Source: Psococerastis gibbosa
Taxonomy: Eukaryota; Arthropoda; Insecta; Psocodea; Psocidae
Direction: 5' to 3'
Assembly (NCBI GenBank): GCA_963971405.1
Contig: OZ020486.1
Span: forward strand, 29,659,419-29,723,418
Length of the DNA: 64,000 nt
This document shows positions 23,296 through 34,688 of this stretch, piece by piece. A model generated the notes under the pieces. It ran no database searches. It saw nothing but the letters and a program-made list of their open reading frames with translations, and was not told the DNA's origin. The stretch's first letter is position 1. Every line of letters starts with the position of its first letter. The position numbers and the translations under genes are program-made.

Positions 23296-25980
23296 GGTTG
23301 TTGTAGTAATGGGGCCTGGTAATTAATTTTTCTTTTCCTTCGGGTTTGCTGGGAAGAAGACTCTGAAGTACAGTATTGCACTAACTTGTTAGTACCTTAT
23401 AGTATCTCTGTGTAATGTGGCGAATTAAATATTTTCCATACATTTTAAATTGCATGTTACAGGGAGAGTGCGAAATCTTGTTGAATATTTGAGGAGGTTG
23501 AAAATTGCTATGGGGGCAACAATAACAATATCCCTATTATTCTGCAAAAATACACACTTTTGCGAAACAGGCTGTTTTTATTCGAATTAAAGATAATGTC
23601 TGAGTCGGGGTAGCTATTTTAACTCGCGGTGTCAGTTTTCACAATCCTTCCATTGTAGTCCAGACTCCTTTGTACTGATAAAAACAGTTTTGTCTGTGGA
23701 TTTTCATTCTGTTATTTCTGTAGTATCGATTTACTAATATTTTCCCTTATTGGAGCATAGTGAAACGTATTTCGTTTACGGTTTGTTATAGAGTGTTGGC
23801 CGATAACTTACAAAACTACAGTGAGGCGAACTCTAAAACCAATATTTTTTATGGCGGCCGTCTGTCCCATGTCACCCTGTTAAAAACAATTTTAGCCATT
23901 AGCTATTTAGCCTACTCTAAGCCCCAACCGCACCTGGAAAATGTCGCTAGGAATAAGGGACGTCTATTTATTGGGGCAGGGGGGGGGGGTGCCGTCCTCA
24001 TCCTTAGCAATGGCTCGAAAAATAATTTTTGGACGGCACTCCCATTTTTCAATGCATAGCTGTGCCGTCCAGTGTTCCTTACAAAACCTTTCCAATCTTA
24101 GGCAGGACCGCGACATTATCGGGCAAGATGATGATCAAAGCAAAGCCGTAGCCAGGGGGGGGGGTTCATGAGTGAGGGTTCAACTCCTCCTCCTCCCCCC
24201 CCCCCTTAATACTACATAGAATCGGATCTTGAGACGAAAAATAAAAACTACTATGTAATATCCAATTAAATTTCTGAAACCCCCCCCCCCCCCGAAAAAA
24301 ATCCTGGCTAATTAGCGTTGCAGACTAAATGAAATAACTTGCCAATGATTGAAAAATTACCGAAAACAATATATATATATTTTTTTTAAAGCAAAATAAA
24401 GATCTTAATTTTTAATGTTTCACATGCCATAGTAATGTATTTATTTTATACCAAGCCTATGATTAGGTTATAGGTTGTGAGGCGGAGCAACTACAATTAA
24501 TAAAAATGTAAGGACATTTTCTGAATTATAGTAGCTGTTGGTTATGGGCTCGGAATCCCATGAGGTGGAACTACCATTTCCTGCTTTATAGCATCCAGGG
24601 CTTCATAAAATTACCTCAATCACTGTAATCCTTGCACAGTTTCCCCTTTTACAGTCAGCTTTTTATATTGGGCTTCATTGTTACTTTCTTTCAGGAGTCA
24701 CTACCCCAGTTAATCGTAGTCTACACTGACACAATTTTGCTTTTAAAAATGTTAGACCAAATCGTGACGCTGCTGCAGAAGTTACGTATTTATTTGAGAA
24801 AAAACTTGAATAGCCAGGAATATCTAATATACAAACAATAGGCTAATTCAAATTTAAATAATGACAATTAATAATAAAAATCCTTTTTACTAGTTTCGCG
24901 CTGGACTATGACAGAATTAGCTTCTGGGTAGATTTCGACCAGAAGAATCCATCAGCGCAAAAACCTCTATTTCAGAATTTTGTAGACTTGGGCCAGTTTG
25001 CTTCTATACTACTATATGTTGAGTTCCGACAAGTCTCAAAGATTACATGGTGTGTTAAGGCAAGCACAAGTACAAGCACACTACTACCTTGCCACCGAAC
25101 CCAGTTTACAGTATGAGTTTAAAAAAAGACCACAACGCCCAATTTCTACAGATAATCGCATGTACTCGTAATTAAAACATGGGATATTCCACGCGTCGAT
25201 TATACACCACATTTAGCCTAGCCTATGCTTTTTCGTAATCGAAAACGTTTACGAAAAAATAAATCAAAGAAAAACTCCACTTCAATAAATTACTTTCCCC
25301 TCAAGACCTATACTGGAGCTATTCAAATTATACACATAAAACCTGAAGGGTAGAGTAAAGGCGCACCTACAGCAGTAAGTGATGGCCTAAGCTTCATCGC
25401 ATGGCGCATAAGTCTTAGATAACTCCAATGAAACCCGAGCAAATTAAATATTTAAGCAGGGTTTTCAAGATTCAACTGTATGTTCAAGCTGTAAAGTGCC
25501 TCCAGGGTATTTGTTCTTGTCCGTGGAGAACTTTACCTCTTATCAGGTAGGTAAATGATATAGGTTCCTTACCCACAGAGATAACATTGAAAGATCTTTT
25601 TAGAGTTCAATCGATTTTTAGAGTCTGAAATGCTCCAAAATTGCTCAGATAATTGTCTTTTTCGACTGAGTAGGTCTATCTTCTAACTTCAAATGTGAAC
25701 GCATGATAACTGTTTTTCCCATCTCTTTGAAAGGGCTATGGCGCCAGAGAGGGCTATATAACTCCATAATGAGGTTCTAGACTGATTACCAATAAAGGCA
25801 GCCTGGATTGTAATAGCCTTCCCAGCATCAAACGGGTACCAGACGTGGTTTATTTTATTAACGGTTACATGCGATACTATACAACATTTTAATTTTTCGG
25901 TGGGAGGGATTGTGGAGATATGTCATATACGATTTCATTAAAAGTTTTACAAAGTCAGCAATCTTAAACAATGATTTTGC
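23296..25980. other. No gene recognised; poly-G/poly-C patches
   Basis: AT-rich DNA with G runs near 23978 and 24157 and C runs near 24200 and 24282 in a GTAGCCAGGGGGGGGG...CCCCCCGAAAAAAATCCTGGCTA inverted setting (about 24150-24310) that looks like another small repeat. No coding or RNA gene is supported. Confidence 0.4.
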
Positions 25981-26240
25981 AACGCCTCATAGTAGTAGTA
26001 TGGTTGGACACAGTCCCAGGCCACGGTGTGGGCCCATAGGACAGTGGACCTCCTGATTATAGTGGATTCCGAACCACTTGGGAAACACAGTGAAGTCACA
26101 CGATTAGTTCGGAGGTGACCAGGACAAGTCCTACCATGTTTCCCTACCGGCACTGTGCACACGACCAAGTTATCTGCATCTTTGAACCTGCTCTGGTCCG
26201 CTGGATTCAACTTGGCGGACGGCTGTAACGCCTCATAGTA
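25981..26240 (-). mobile_element. Retroposed SINE-like element with 14-bp target duplications
   Basis: A 232-bp body (25995-26226) is flanked by the perfect direct repeat AACGCCTCATAGTA (25981-25994 and 26227-26240). On the minus strand the element ends in a short (TAC)n tail, as expected for LINE-mobilised retroposons. A second copy in plus orientation lies at 49983-50225. An 87-codon frame crossing it is non-genic. Pol III boxes are not obvious. GGTTCAAAG could be a weak box B. Confidence 0.75.
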
Positions 26241-26257
26241 TGTAATTTAATAATAAT

Positions 26258-26498
26258 GTCCCGAAGGACCTTTTATGGCTCTACTAAAGTGACCATTGGT
26301 CCCTTATCCAATGCCAACGACCCTATGGATTTCAGAAACTATTTATATTGTTTCCGTATACATTTTTGCCAATAACAAATACTATACGTCCTGGATGTGA
26401 GCCTACACCGGTTACTAGCGATATTGGACAAGCTGAGACAAGCTTACCGTTGCCGGAATGTAATAGGCAAAAGCATGACTCAACCATGCACAGATCCG
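26258..26498 (+). repeat. Dispersed repeat R
   Basis: Contains AAGGACCTTTTATGG, CAATGCCAACGACCC, CCTACACCGGTTACTAGCGA and AGCATGACTCAACCA. It lies immediately after the 14-bp-duplication SINE. Confidence 0.6.
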
Positions 26499-26610
26499 AG
26501 TCCACCTAATAGTAACAAATGACAATAAACAATAAGATTGGTGGAATGACTGGTTAAAATATACCCAGATCCTGCAAAATGTGGGTTATGCATTTATTTC
26601 GCAAGACATT

Positions 26611-27346
26611 GCTTTCCTTATTTATTCGAAGCTAAGCAAGAGGTTTGTGATTGTCGAAATTTTCGATTTCAAGATTTCAGCGGATTTACAAATTAATGGG
26701 GTTCTACTAAAGGAATCCAAAACAGTGTTTTTTGCGAATGGTCTGTCTGTTCATCGATTTCGGGGAAAAAACAACTCGGTGGATTATAATGAAATTTGGC
26801 ATTTAGGTTAACAAAAATCATACCTCGGGATTGTCTTATTTTTATTTAGGGTTAACTCAATTTTTGGGGGATTTACCTTACAAAATCGGCTGCAACAATT
26901 TTATTTACATTCACATGCAGAGTTATTGTAGTCATGACTGTATTAATTTTAACAAAACCCTTGATAGGCCTAGTTTGGTTCTGGGGGCAAAAAATTAAAA
27001 AAAAAATGAATTGAAAATGGCTAGAAAATAATTTTTCTGCGGAACCTTTCCAACTTTAGGTATATTTTAGGTGTTAAATAGAGAAACCAAACCGTACAGG
27101 TTGCTTTCCTAAGCAAATTTTAGTTTTGAAGAAATTAAGTTATGGATAATTCATGCCCCAATACCATTATGCCATTTTTACTGTGTTGTCACACATTGGT
27201 CTGCCCGTTCTAGACCATAGTTCCATCGATCAATTCAGCTCTTGGGGATAGGAAAAGTCGAGGCAGCCAAAATTAAACCTAGAAGAATTGTTTACCATAT
27301 TTATTGATAAATAGGTAAGCATGAACGGCTACACTCGTACCGGTTC
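26611..27346 (+). mobile_element. Helentron-like element, diverged
   Basis: Begins GCTTTCC at 26611, carries TTTGTGATTGTCGAAATTTTCG, a shrunken GTCTGTCTG tract near 26744 and the CCCTTGATAGG and AACCTTTCCAA blocks, and ends ACCGGTTC at 27346. The 3' hairpin has decayed (CGGCTACACTCG) and internal deletions shorten it to 736 bp, suggesting an older copy. Confidence 0.65.
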
Positions 27347-27548
27347 TTTTTATATGGCATTGCACAAGTCCTATATAAAACGCTAGAGTGGAGTGCCTTA
27401 AAATACTCCCATCACAATTTAAGCATGAATACGCATAAGAACTGAAATGTGTTAAATTATGAGGCTGACTTTGGCCTAAATGCCTGGCCAGCTCTAAAGA
27501 TCAGAAAGGGTACGGCGAAATAAATTGTACTCAAATCAGAGAAAAAAA

Positions 27549-30500
27549 TTATTTAATGTTGACTAGCTGGTATTCGAAATTGCTTACCTCAACAGGAACG
27601 TTGTCTAAATCATTGTAGTCGCACCAATCTCCTTCAGTAAAATCCACATCAACAAATTTCTTGTGTCCACTTTCAGAAGCCCAGCCATCTCGAGGTTCAA
27701 ATCCAGTCACCTCTAAACCCCGACATTCAAATGCGACGACACTCCTGAACTGACCATCGTCTTCACTTGTGTACTCATAGTTTGTCACGTCAGCACTGCG
27801 CTTGGCCTTTTGTTGCTTCGGGTTTGCCTGTAAATTTCCAGTATCTATTGAACATTTAAGTTAAAATCAAATGTTCAGTTCAGTTCAAATCAAACCGTGC
27901 AAGGAACTAATAACAATATGAGTGTACAGCCCGAAGGAAATTGGCAGCCCGAAATTTAGTATTTTTTTTTTTTATTTAATTAACTAAGCATGCTATTAAA
28001 GATTTGGCTCATTAAAGTTGTAGAAGACTACTTCATGCATCAGATAATAAGGTATTTTTAGTTATCGAAATTGTAGTTTTTTTATAAAATCGATTATATG
28101 TCAGAAGTTATTGTTTATAAAATATTATCATGTTTATGAAAAAACTACAATTTCGAAAATTAAAAATATCTTATAAGATGCATGAAGCAGTCTTCTACGA
28201 CTTTAATGACCCAAATCTTTAATAACAAGCTTAGTTAATTTAATAAAAAATAAAAAGTACTAAATTTTGGGCTGCCAATTTCCTAGGGGCTGTACACCCT
28301 TAAAGCATCATAAATGAACGGGGAGGAGAAATAGAAATCAACTTATGCAGTGTGGCTGCAAGGCTGTTTCCACAAAGTAACAGTTTTAAGATGTATTGAA
28401 TAGTATTGCAGTTTATTAATTTATTATGAACAAATTGGAGTGCCCCCACTGCACATTTTCTGTACAGTCGATTTTCACATGAAATGTCGATCATAAAATG
28501 GCCGATATTTCAATGTATGACATGTGGCCTTCACTATCGCCAGTTGGCCACACTTCTTTAACTCCTTCCTCCGGACACCTATCGTTTTTTGTACATAACA
28601 GATTCAATAATTGTGGCCAATCTGAGGCACACATCGAAAGATAGAAAGATTACAAATCATAAATCAGAAAAATGCCTTCTGATTGTCTTGATATTTTTGA
28701 CAGCTCTACGATTGTTGTTGTTTTTGTTGCTGTGTTGTTGCTTGGTAGCCAAAGGCTAATTTGAACAACCTCTTGGTCCTAACGTCTCGAATAAATGTCT
28801 GCTCCCGCAGTACTACAGCTGAAGTTGTACACTCGATTTTCTTCGCCTATCTTCTTTCTAAAAGACGACACTGTTTGACACGCACGAATAGCTTGACTCA
28901 GTCGATTGTATTGCGCTACACCATTTGTAAAAAGTGACTTATTTCATGAGATATTTAGTTTGCATTTCCCCTCTCCGATTGTCTCTTAAAGCATGAGGCT
29001 GAGCGGCTCGACTCAAATTCAAATCATGAGAAGAAATTAGGATTAAAATTTCCTCCATGCATTTCAAAAATTTGTAACACTGTATAACATATAAGAATAT
29101 AATACTATATATAGCCTTGCTTACCTTAGCTTGAGGTAATATGTTGAGTGAATTTTCCCGGTTGCAAAATTTGCATTTACATAAGAAGTGGACTTGAGAT
29201 TGCCCATGGCTCAGATCAAATTGTTCATCCAGAGAAACAGTATGCCAATTAGGATTCTCTTCGCCACATCCCGAACATTTTATCTGCAACATAAAAAACT
29301 ACTTATTGAAATGCAGAATTTAATGGCACAACACTGTACAAGCACTTAACAGTCACTGGCCGTCTCAGAAAAAGTACAGTTTCTCAGGAAGGGAGGTGGG
29401 CACGCTACTCAAAACGGTCATGAGATTGTCCAATACGCGCGCAACCATCCTACTACATTATTTGTTATTCAATGACAAACTTGGTGACTGTCAACTAGAA
29501 CCTAGCCTAGTTTGCATTTTTTTAAGACCGCAGCTGTTTTTATTTTTGAAATTGCTGGGGGTTTTCTGGAGATTATATCCGAAATAGGGAATCAAAGTAA
29601 AACTGAATCCGGCTAAACCGACATCTGCCGTTGTCTTGCGCTTCCTAGCCGCAAAGTAGGTACATATGCTGCATATGTATGCTGCTTCTGAAGGTAGAAG
29701 CATGGCAAAAGCCCTTGGACACTTAACCCACAGGCAGCGAACCTCAACTGAAGTGAAGAGACAGTTTCATTAGGCACCCATTCCATTGACCGGCTAGGGC
29801 TATTTCTAACAACGGTGACGTGGTAGCAGACATTCAAGACTTAGGTAGCGTTTCCACCGATCTCGCATTGCAGAATGCAAATGACATTGACGGAAATTAG
29901 AATTTTTCTTTTTATAGAAATCTATTAAAATGTTTGTACTTAACATATCCCATGACGCCATTTTTTAATATTAGTTTATTTGTTTGTGATTTTACTGTAT
30001 GATCATTGATCAATTTTAACTATGGCATAGAGGAAAATAAACATTTCCGTCAATTCTGCAATGCGAGGTCGGTGGAAACGCCACCTAAGTCTTGAATGTC
30101 TGCTACCACGTCACCGTTGTTGGAAATAGCCCTAGCCGGTCAATGGAATGGGCACCTTAGGAGGACGAAGACCCTCGATGAAACTACGAATAGGCTACAA
30201 GCACATGTGACATGTCAAGCCCGCATTCAGTCGTTGACTCGATTTCTTGGTACCGCAATCAATTCAAGGGAAAAGATGGTACCGGATAAAGAGCTACATA
30301 ATATAAAGTAATAATACAGGCTTATGGTTGGAATGAAATGCTGCGGGCCTGACCTCCCCGCTAAGGCTTCAGTGACGAACTATTCTGCTAAGTGCAAATG
30401 AGGTGACATTCAGGCTGAAAAGTCTCAGTCAAAGTTAAAGTGGCCATCATAAGGGAGTAATGTTCCAGTTCAACTTACCTTCAGCCACCATTGAAACTTT

Positions 30501-30571
30501 TCCGGGTTATTGGGGTAAAACTTTTCTATATTTGATAAATTTGCCTTAATCTGCAAAGCTATTTTGCCCAT
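27549..30571 (-). CDS. czib: CXXC-motif zinc-binding protein (CZIB / C1orf123, DUF866), 3 exons
   Basis: Exons on the minus strand: 30479-30571 (ATG at 30571, 31 codons), 29125-29283 (53 codons) and 27549-27827 (92 codons plus TAA). All introns have GT-AG ends and fall between codons. The 176-aa product begins MGKIALQIKANLSNIEKF. Exon 2 encodes CSGCGEE and CKCKFCNREN, the two CxxC pairs expected to bind one zinc ion. Exon 3 carries FECRGLEVTGFEPRDGW and DFTEGDWCDYND, the conserved beta-sheet region. Order, motifs and length (human about 160 aa) fit the family. The biochemical role is poorly defined in general. A possible GTAAGC donor in exon 3 is ignored because read-through matches the family C-terminus. 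Introns hold MITEs at 27920-28300 and 29773-30157. The start lies 370 bp from the divergent synaptojanin start. Confidence 0.94.
27920..28300. mobile_element. MITE in CZIB intron 2
   Basis: About 380 bp with roughly 150-bp inverted arms. The left end has GTGTACAGCCCGAAGGAAAT and the right end GCTGTACACCC. Arms share GAAATTGGCAGCCC, AAAGATTTGGC and GTAGAAGACT in opposite orientation. A related tip pair flanks the nested locus 39862-42935. Confidence 0.8.
29773..30157. mobile_element. MITE in CZIB intron 1 (uninterrupted family A copy)
   Basis: 385 bp, flanked by TA, with tips GGCACCCATTCCATTGACC and its complement and inverted arms exceeding 100 bp (ACGGTGACGTGGTAGCAGAC, TCGCATTGCAGAATGCAAA). 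The centre reads ACGCCATTTTTTAATATTAG. This is the empty-site counterpart of the interrupted copy at 50514-51753. Confidence 0.85.
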
Positions 30572-30941
30572 TATTACTAGTATTATACTGTGTTATATTA
30601 GTTATACTCCTCTCAGTCAGTTCAAGATCATTTGTATATTATCAGACGCAGCTATCAACATACACATAACAGCTGTTTAAAAATTATTAGTAAACAAACT
30701 GAGACCTTGACCACTGGGCGCCCAAAAAGGAGGGGTTGAAAACATTTATTATGTGTGAAAATAGTCATTATTTTTATTTTAAAAGTGAATGAAAATATGA
30801 ATATTTTTATTTATTTTCTTGATTTAAAATTATTGAACCAAATAAATTGAATTTATAATAAGTTTACTATTTCTTACTCATTGGTAATATATTGATTTGT
30901 TTAGAAAGTTGCGGAGGGTTTGTTTTTTCGAGCGCTACAAA
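30572..30941. promoter_or_regulatory. Candidate bidirectional promoter between CZIB and synaptojanin
   Basis: The 370 bp between two divergent start codons must hold both 5' leaders unless upstream non-coding exons exist. It is AT-rich with no obvious TATA box placement. A pyrimidine/T-rich tract ending TTGATTTGTTTAG at about 30903 resembles a 3' splice site, so the synaptojanin transcript may have a 5' non-coding exon further upstream. Confidence 0.5.
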
Positions 30942-33900
30942 ATGGCGATGGGCAAAGGATTTCGTATTTTTGAAAAAGTTAATCCTCCAAATCCCTATAG
31001 TATTTTAATGGAACAGAGACACAAAGATGAGACACTTTTATTTGAATCACAGGCAGTGGCAGCTCTTTCCGCCCAAGAAACGGATTCAATGAAAAAGCAA
31101 TATACTAAACTTTTGGATGCATACGGATGTCTTGGAGTTCTTCAATTAAATGCAGGTGATAACACAGTATTATACTTAGTCTTAGTCACTGGATGTATAT
31201 CAGTAGGAAAACTAAAAGACTCTGAAGTTTTTCGCATAACACAAACTACTTTTGTGTCTTTGAGAAACCAATCGCAAGATGAAGATAGGATTAGTGAAGT
31301 ACGTCGCCTACTCAATTCAGGAACATTCTATTTTTCGTGGACCAGTGTTGGTGAGTCGTTGGATTTGACATTGTGTGCGCAGCGCCGGCATCTAACACTA
31401 GAGACTGATAATCGTTTCTTCTGGAATAGAATGCTTATGATCCACCTATTACGGTTCAATGTTGATTGCAAGCAATGGGTTCTTAAAGCTATGTGTGGGA
31501 GCGTTGAAATTAGAACAGTTTACGTAGGTCACCGTCAGGCCAGGGCTTGTATGATATCTCGTCTTAGCTGTGAGCGAGCTGGGACCCGTTTTAATGTGCG
31601 TGGTTCAAATGATGACGGTCATGTTGCGAATTTTGTTGAGACGGAGCAGATGATAGTCATGGACGATGAAGTCACATCTCATGTTCAAGTCAGGGGATCT
31701 GTTCCATTTTTCTGGGAGCAGCCCGGGGTTCAGGTTGGATCACATCGCGTTAAAATGTCGAGAGGGTTTGAAGCAAGCCAGCCTGTATTTGATCGCCACA
31801 TGTCCATGATAAGACACAGATACCGTCACCAAGCTATTATAAACCTTCTTGGTTCGTCTATGATTGGAAGTAAGGAGGGAGAAGCATCTCTTAGCAACTT
31901 ATTTCAAGCTCATCATAAGGCTTCCAATGAAAATGATGTGCCCCATATTCTTTTTGATTATCACCAGGAATGCCGTGGTGGCAATACGAAAAATTTATCC
32001 AAACTTAAAGCAAAAATTGAAAAATATTTCAAAGCATTTTCTTTGTTTTATTCAAAAGCTGAGGACGTAATTTTAGAGCAGAAAGGGGTATTTCGAACAA
32101 ATTGTCTAGACTGTTTGGATAGGACAAATTGTGTTCAAACTTTCATTGGATTGGAGACCCTTGCTGCTCAATTACACCTCCTCCGGCTTATGGAAAAACA
32201 GCAAATGGTCTCTAGATTTGAGGAGGTATTTCGGCAGCTTTGGATCAATAATGGAAATGAGGTCAGCAAAATTTATGCTGGAACCGGGGCAATACAAGGA
32301 AGTTCAAAATTAATGGACGGGGCTCGATCAGCTGCAAGAACAATCCAAAATAATTTACTGGATAATAGTAAACAGGAAGCAATTGATATATTGCTGCTGG
32401 GCAGTACCCTCAACAGTGAACTTGCTGATCGAGCTAGGATACTGCTACCTCAACACATGCAGCATGCACCGACAGGAGTACTACTTGAATTATGCAAAAG
32501 ATACAGCGAATTTGTGTACTCCTCTCCCATTAGAGTGGCAATCGGTACTTACAATGTAAATGGAGGGAAACATTTTCGTTCGGTCGCTCACAAGGACATT
32601 TCTCTCGCCGATTGGTTATTGGACGCACCGAGAATGACCAAATCTCGTTCTTTAGTTGATGTAACCAAAGGCGAGTCAGCCCCTGTTGACATATTTGCTA
32701 TTGGCTTCGAGGAAATAGTGGATTTAAATGCTGGAAATATAGTGGCAGCTAGTACTGACAATGCGAAACAATGGGCTGATGAACTTGAGAAAGTACTCTC
32801 CCGTGATCTTAAATATGCACTCATTACCTATATGCAGTTAGTTGGAGTTTGCATTTATGTTTTTGTTAGGAAGGAACACGCTCCGTATATAAGAGATGTT
32901 GCGCTGGATTCGGTTAAGACGGGTCTTGGAGGGGCTACTGGCAACAAGGGCGCATGCGCTATACGTTTTGTCTTCTATAACACATCCTTGTGTTTCGTGT
33001 GCGCCCATTTTGCTGCTGGTCAGAGTCAAGTCACGGAAAGAAATGCCGATTATGCTGAAATAACCCGTAAAATTGTTTTTCCGATGGGTCGCACACTAAA
33101 CTCTCACGACTATGTATTCTGGTGTGGGGATTTTAATTACCGCATTGACATGGACAAAGAAATTTTGAAAGAAGCTCTAAAAAACAATGAAATCGAGCGA
33201 GTTCTGCAATATGACCAACTGCGCACCCAACAAGCTCAAGGTAATGTGTTCAAAAATTTCATCGAGGGGGATATTCATTTCCCACCCACCTACAAATATG
33301 ACGTCTTTTCGGATGACTACGATACCAGTGAAAAACAGAGAGCCCCGGCTTGGACGGACAGAGTGCTATGGAGACGACGTAAACAACTGGGAGATGACGT
33401 AGCCGCTAGTGGATGGAGGCCGGGTGATTTGGTTTTTTATGGCCGAGCTGAATTGAAGCAAAGTGATCACCGACCCGTTATTGGCATTATAGATGTTGAT
33501 GTTTTCCGCACGCAAGAGCAACTACTATCAAACGTATGGAAAGAAGTACTATTAGACAGAGGTCCTCCAGACGCAACTATTGTAATTCACGTTGAAGGAG
33601 AGGATCCTTATTCAGTTTTTGACGATAACTTTATTATGCTTCTCCTTCAAGACTTGTCACAAATTGGTGAAGTTATCCTAGTTAGGTTCGTCGACGACAC
33701 AATGTGGGTGACTTTTCGTGATGGACAATGTGCTTTAGCTGCAGCCAAAAAAGGATCAACCCAACTTTGTGGCCAGACACTCAATCTTGCATTAAAAACT
33801 AAAGACTGGATTAGCCTTGCTGACTTAGAATTGCAACTTTGCTCTGATAACACAGTACCGCTGTCAAAAGAGGATATTGAACTGAAAATTTCCCCAAGTG

Positions 33901-34328
33901 ATGTTCCTCCGGATGATGTTTTGGAGTTAATTAAGACTCCTCAAGTAGACGTTGGCCGATGGAGTCCGATTCCGCCTGAAGAAGGAGACGCAGGGGCTAA
34001 AGTGCCACCACGACCAGGGCAACCCCCGACCCGACCTCCGCAGCCGATGAGCCCAGTGAAAGCTGTGCGTCCTCGAGCAGGTGTCATTAGCATACCTGTG
34101 CGAACAGAGGTGGCGCCTACGCAAAACCCATATGAGTCACCCAATATTTACGAAGAGATTCCTGATGATGAGAGCCGACCTGAACCAAAGGGACTTCCAC
34201 CACCCCCTCCTCTCCCTCAACGACCTCGTACCGCTCCAGCTTTGCCCGACCGACCTGCACCTCCGGTCCCAGCCCGCACTGGTGGACCGCCTCCCATCCC
34301 AGCTAGATCAGGTGTACCCCCTTCCTAA
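30942..34328 (+). CDS. synj: Synaptojanin, phosphoinositide phosphatase (intronless coding region)
   Basis: A complete 1128-aa protein from ATG at 30942 (context AAAATGGCGATGG; the open frame extends upstream without another ATG). Synaptojanins remove phosphates from PI4P and PI(4,5)P2 and uncoat endocytic vesicles, notably at synapses. Domains: Sac1 phosphatase about 55-480 with the catalytic CX5R motif CLDCLDRT at 388-395; type-II inositol 5-phosphatase about 533-855 with GTYNVNG, WCGDFNYR (727-734), PAWTDR (802-807) and SDHRP (841-845); RRM-like DUF1866 domain about 880-965; proline-rich tail about 1020-1128 with several PxxP SH3-ligand motifs. All catalytic motifs look intact. Animal synaptojanins are usually about 1,100-1,570 aa and multi-exonic, so a 3.4-kb uninterrupted frame is unusual beside the intron-rich neighbours and could indicate a functional retrocopy. 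The stop is TAA at 34326. Confidence 0.96.
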   Translation: MAMGKGFRIFEKVNPPNPYSILMEQRHKDETLLFESQAVAALSAQETDSMKKQYTKLLDAYGCLGVLQLNAGDNTVLYLVLVTGCISVGKLKDSEVFRITQTTFVSLRNQSQDEDRISEVRRLLNSGTFYFSWTSVGESLDLTLCAQRRHLTLETDNRFFWNRMLMIHLLRFNVDCKQWVLKAMCGSVEIRTVYVGHRQARACMISRLSCERAGTRFNVRGSNDDGHVANFVETEQMIVMDDEVTSHVQVRGSVPFFWEQPGVQVGSHRVKMSRGFEASQPVFDRHMSMIRHRYRHQAIINLLGSSMIGSKEGEASLSNLFQAHHKASNENDVPHILFDYHQECRGGNTKNLSKLKAKIEKYFKAFSLFYSKAEDVILEQKGVFRTNCLDCLDRTNCVQTFIGLETLAAQLHLLRLMEKQQMVSRFEEVFRQLWINNGNEVSKIYAGTGAIQGSSKLMDGARSAARTIQNNLLDNSKQEAIDILLLGSTLNSELADRARILLPQHMQHAPTGVLLELCKRYSEFVYSSPIRVAIGTYNVNGGKHFRSVAHKDISLADWLLDAPRMTKSRSLVDVTKGESAPVDIFAIGFEEIVDLNAGNIVAASTDNAKQWADELEKVLSRDLKYALITYMQLVGVCIYVFVRKEHAPYIRDVALDSVKTGLGGATGNKGACAIRFVFYNTSLCFVCAHFAAGQSQVTERNADYAEITRKIVFPMGRTLNSHDYVFWCGDFNYRIDMDKEILKEALKNNEIERVLQYDQLRTQQAQGNVFKNFIEGDIHFPPTYKYDVFSDDYDTSEKQRAPAWTDRVLWRRRKQLGDDVAASGWRPGDLVFYGRAELKQSDHRPVIGIIDVDVFRTQEQLLSNVWKEVLLDRGPPDATIVIHVEGEDPYSVFDDNFIMLLLQDLSQIGEVILVRFVDDTMWVTFRDGQCALAAAKKGSTQLCGQTLNLALKTKDWISLADLELQLCSDNTVPLSKEDIELKISPSDVPPDDVLELIKTPQVDVGRWSPIPPEEGDAGAKVPPRPGQPPTRPPQPMSPVKAVRPRAGVISIPVRTEVAPTQNPYESPNIYEEIPDDESRPEPKGLPPPPPLPQRPRTAPALPDRPAPPVPARTGGPPPIPARSGVPPS

Positions 34329-34419
34329 ATTGCGTACATGTTAATTACATAAAAATTGGTCAAAAATTAGAAGAAAAAAAACGGCTAGTAGGCAGTGGTC
34401 CTTGGTTGATGCAGAGCAC

Positions 34420-34688
34420 AGTTTCGTCTATTCCACCGGCTTCATTTGTGATACTGTCACTGACGTTTGGTTTGTTTTAAGGAGACTATTATGTAGATAC
34501 TTAACTATCTATCTTATCTATTATAAATTAAGTTATAATGTGGTAGAGACTTATTAATGATGCCTGCTACCATATTATAACTTAATTTATAATAGCTAAG
34601 TTAAGTATATACATAATAGTCTCCTTAAAACAAACATCAGTGACAGTATTGCAAATGAAGCAAATTGGCTGGTGGAGTAGCCGCCTTA
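34420..34688. mobile_element. MITE just downstream of synaptojanin (family B)
   Basis: Ends read TCTATTCCACCGGC and the complement of GGCGGCTACTCCACCAGCC. The inner arms GTTTTAAGGAGACTATTATG and AAATTAAGTTATAAT recur inverted. It lies about 90 bp past the stop codon, so it may be in the 3' UTR. Relatives occur at 36266-36446 and 54609-54872. Confidence 0.75.

Noticed and set aside
27549-27600. Possible GTAAGC splice donor inside CZIB exon 3 (near 27588)
   Set aside because: Reading through gives a C-terminus matching the family length and pattern, ending at TAA 27549. No better downstream exon was seen.
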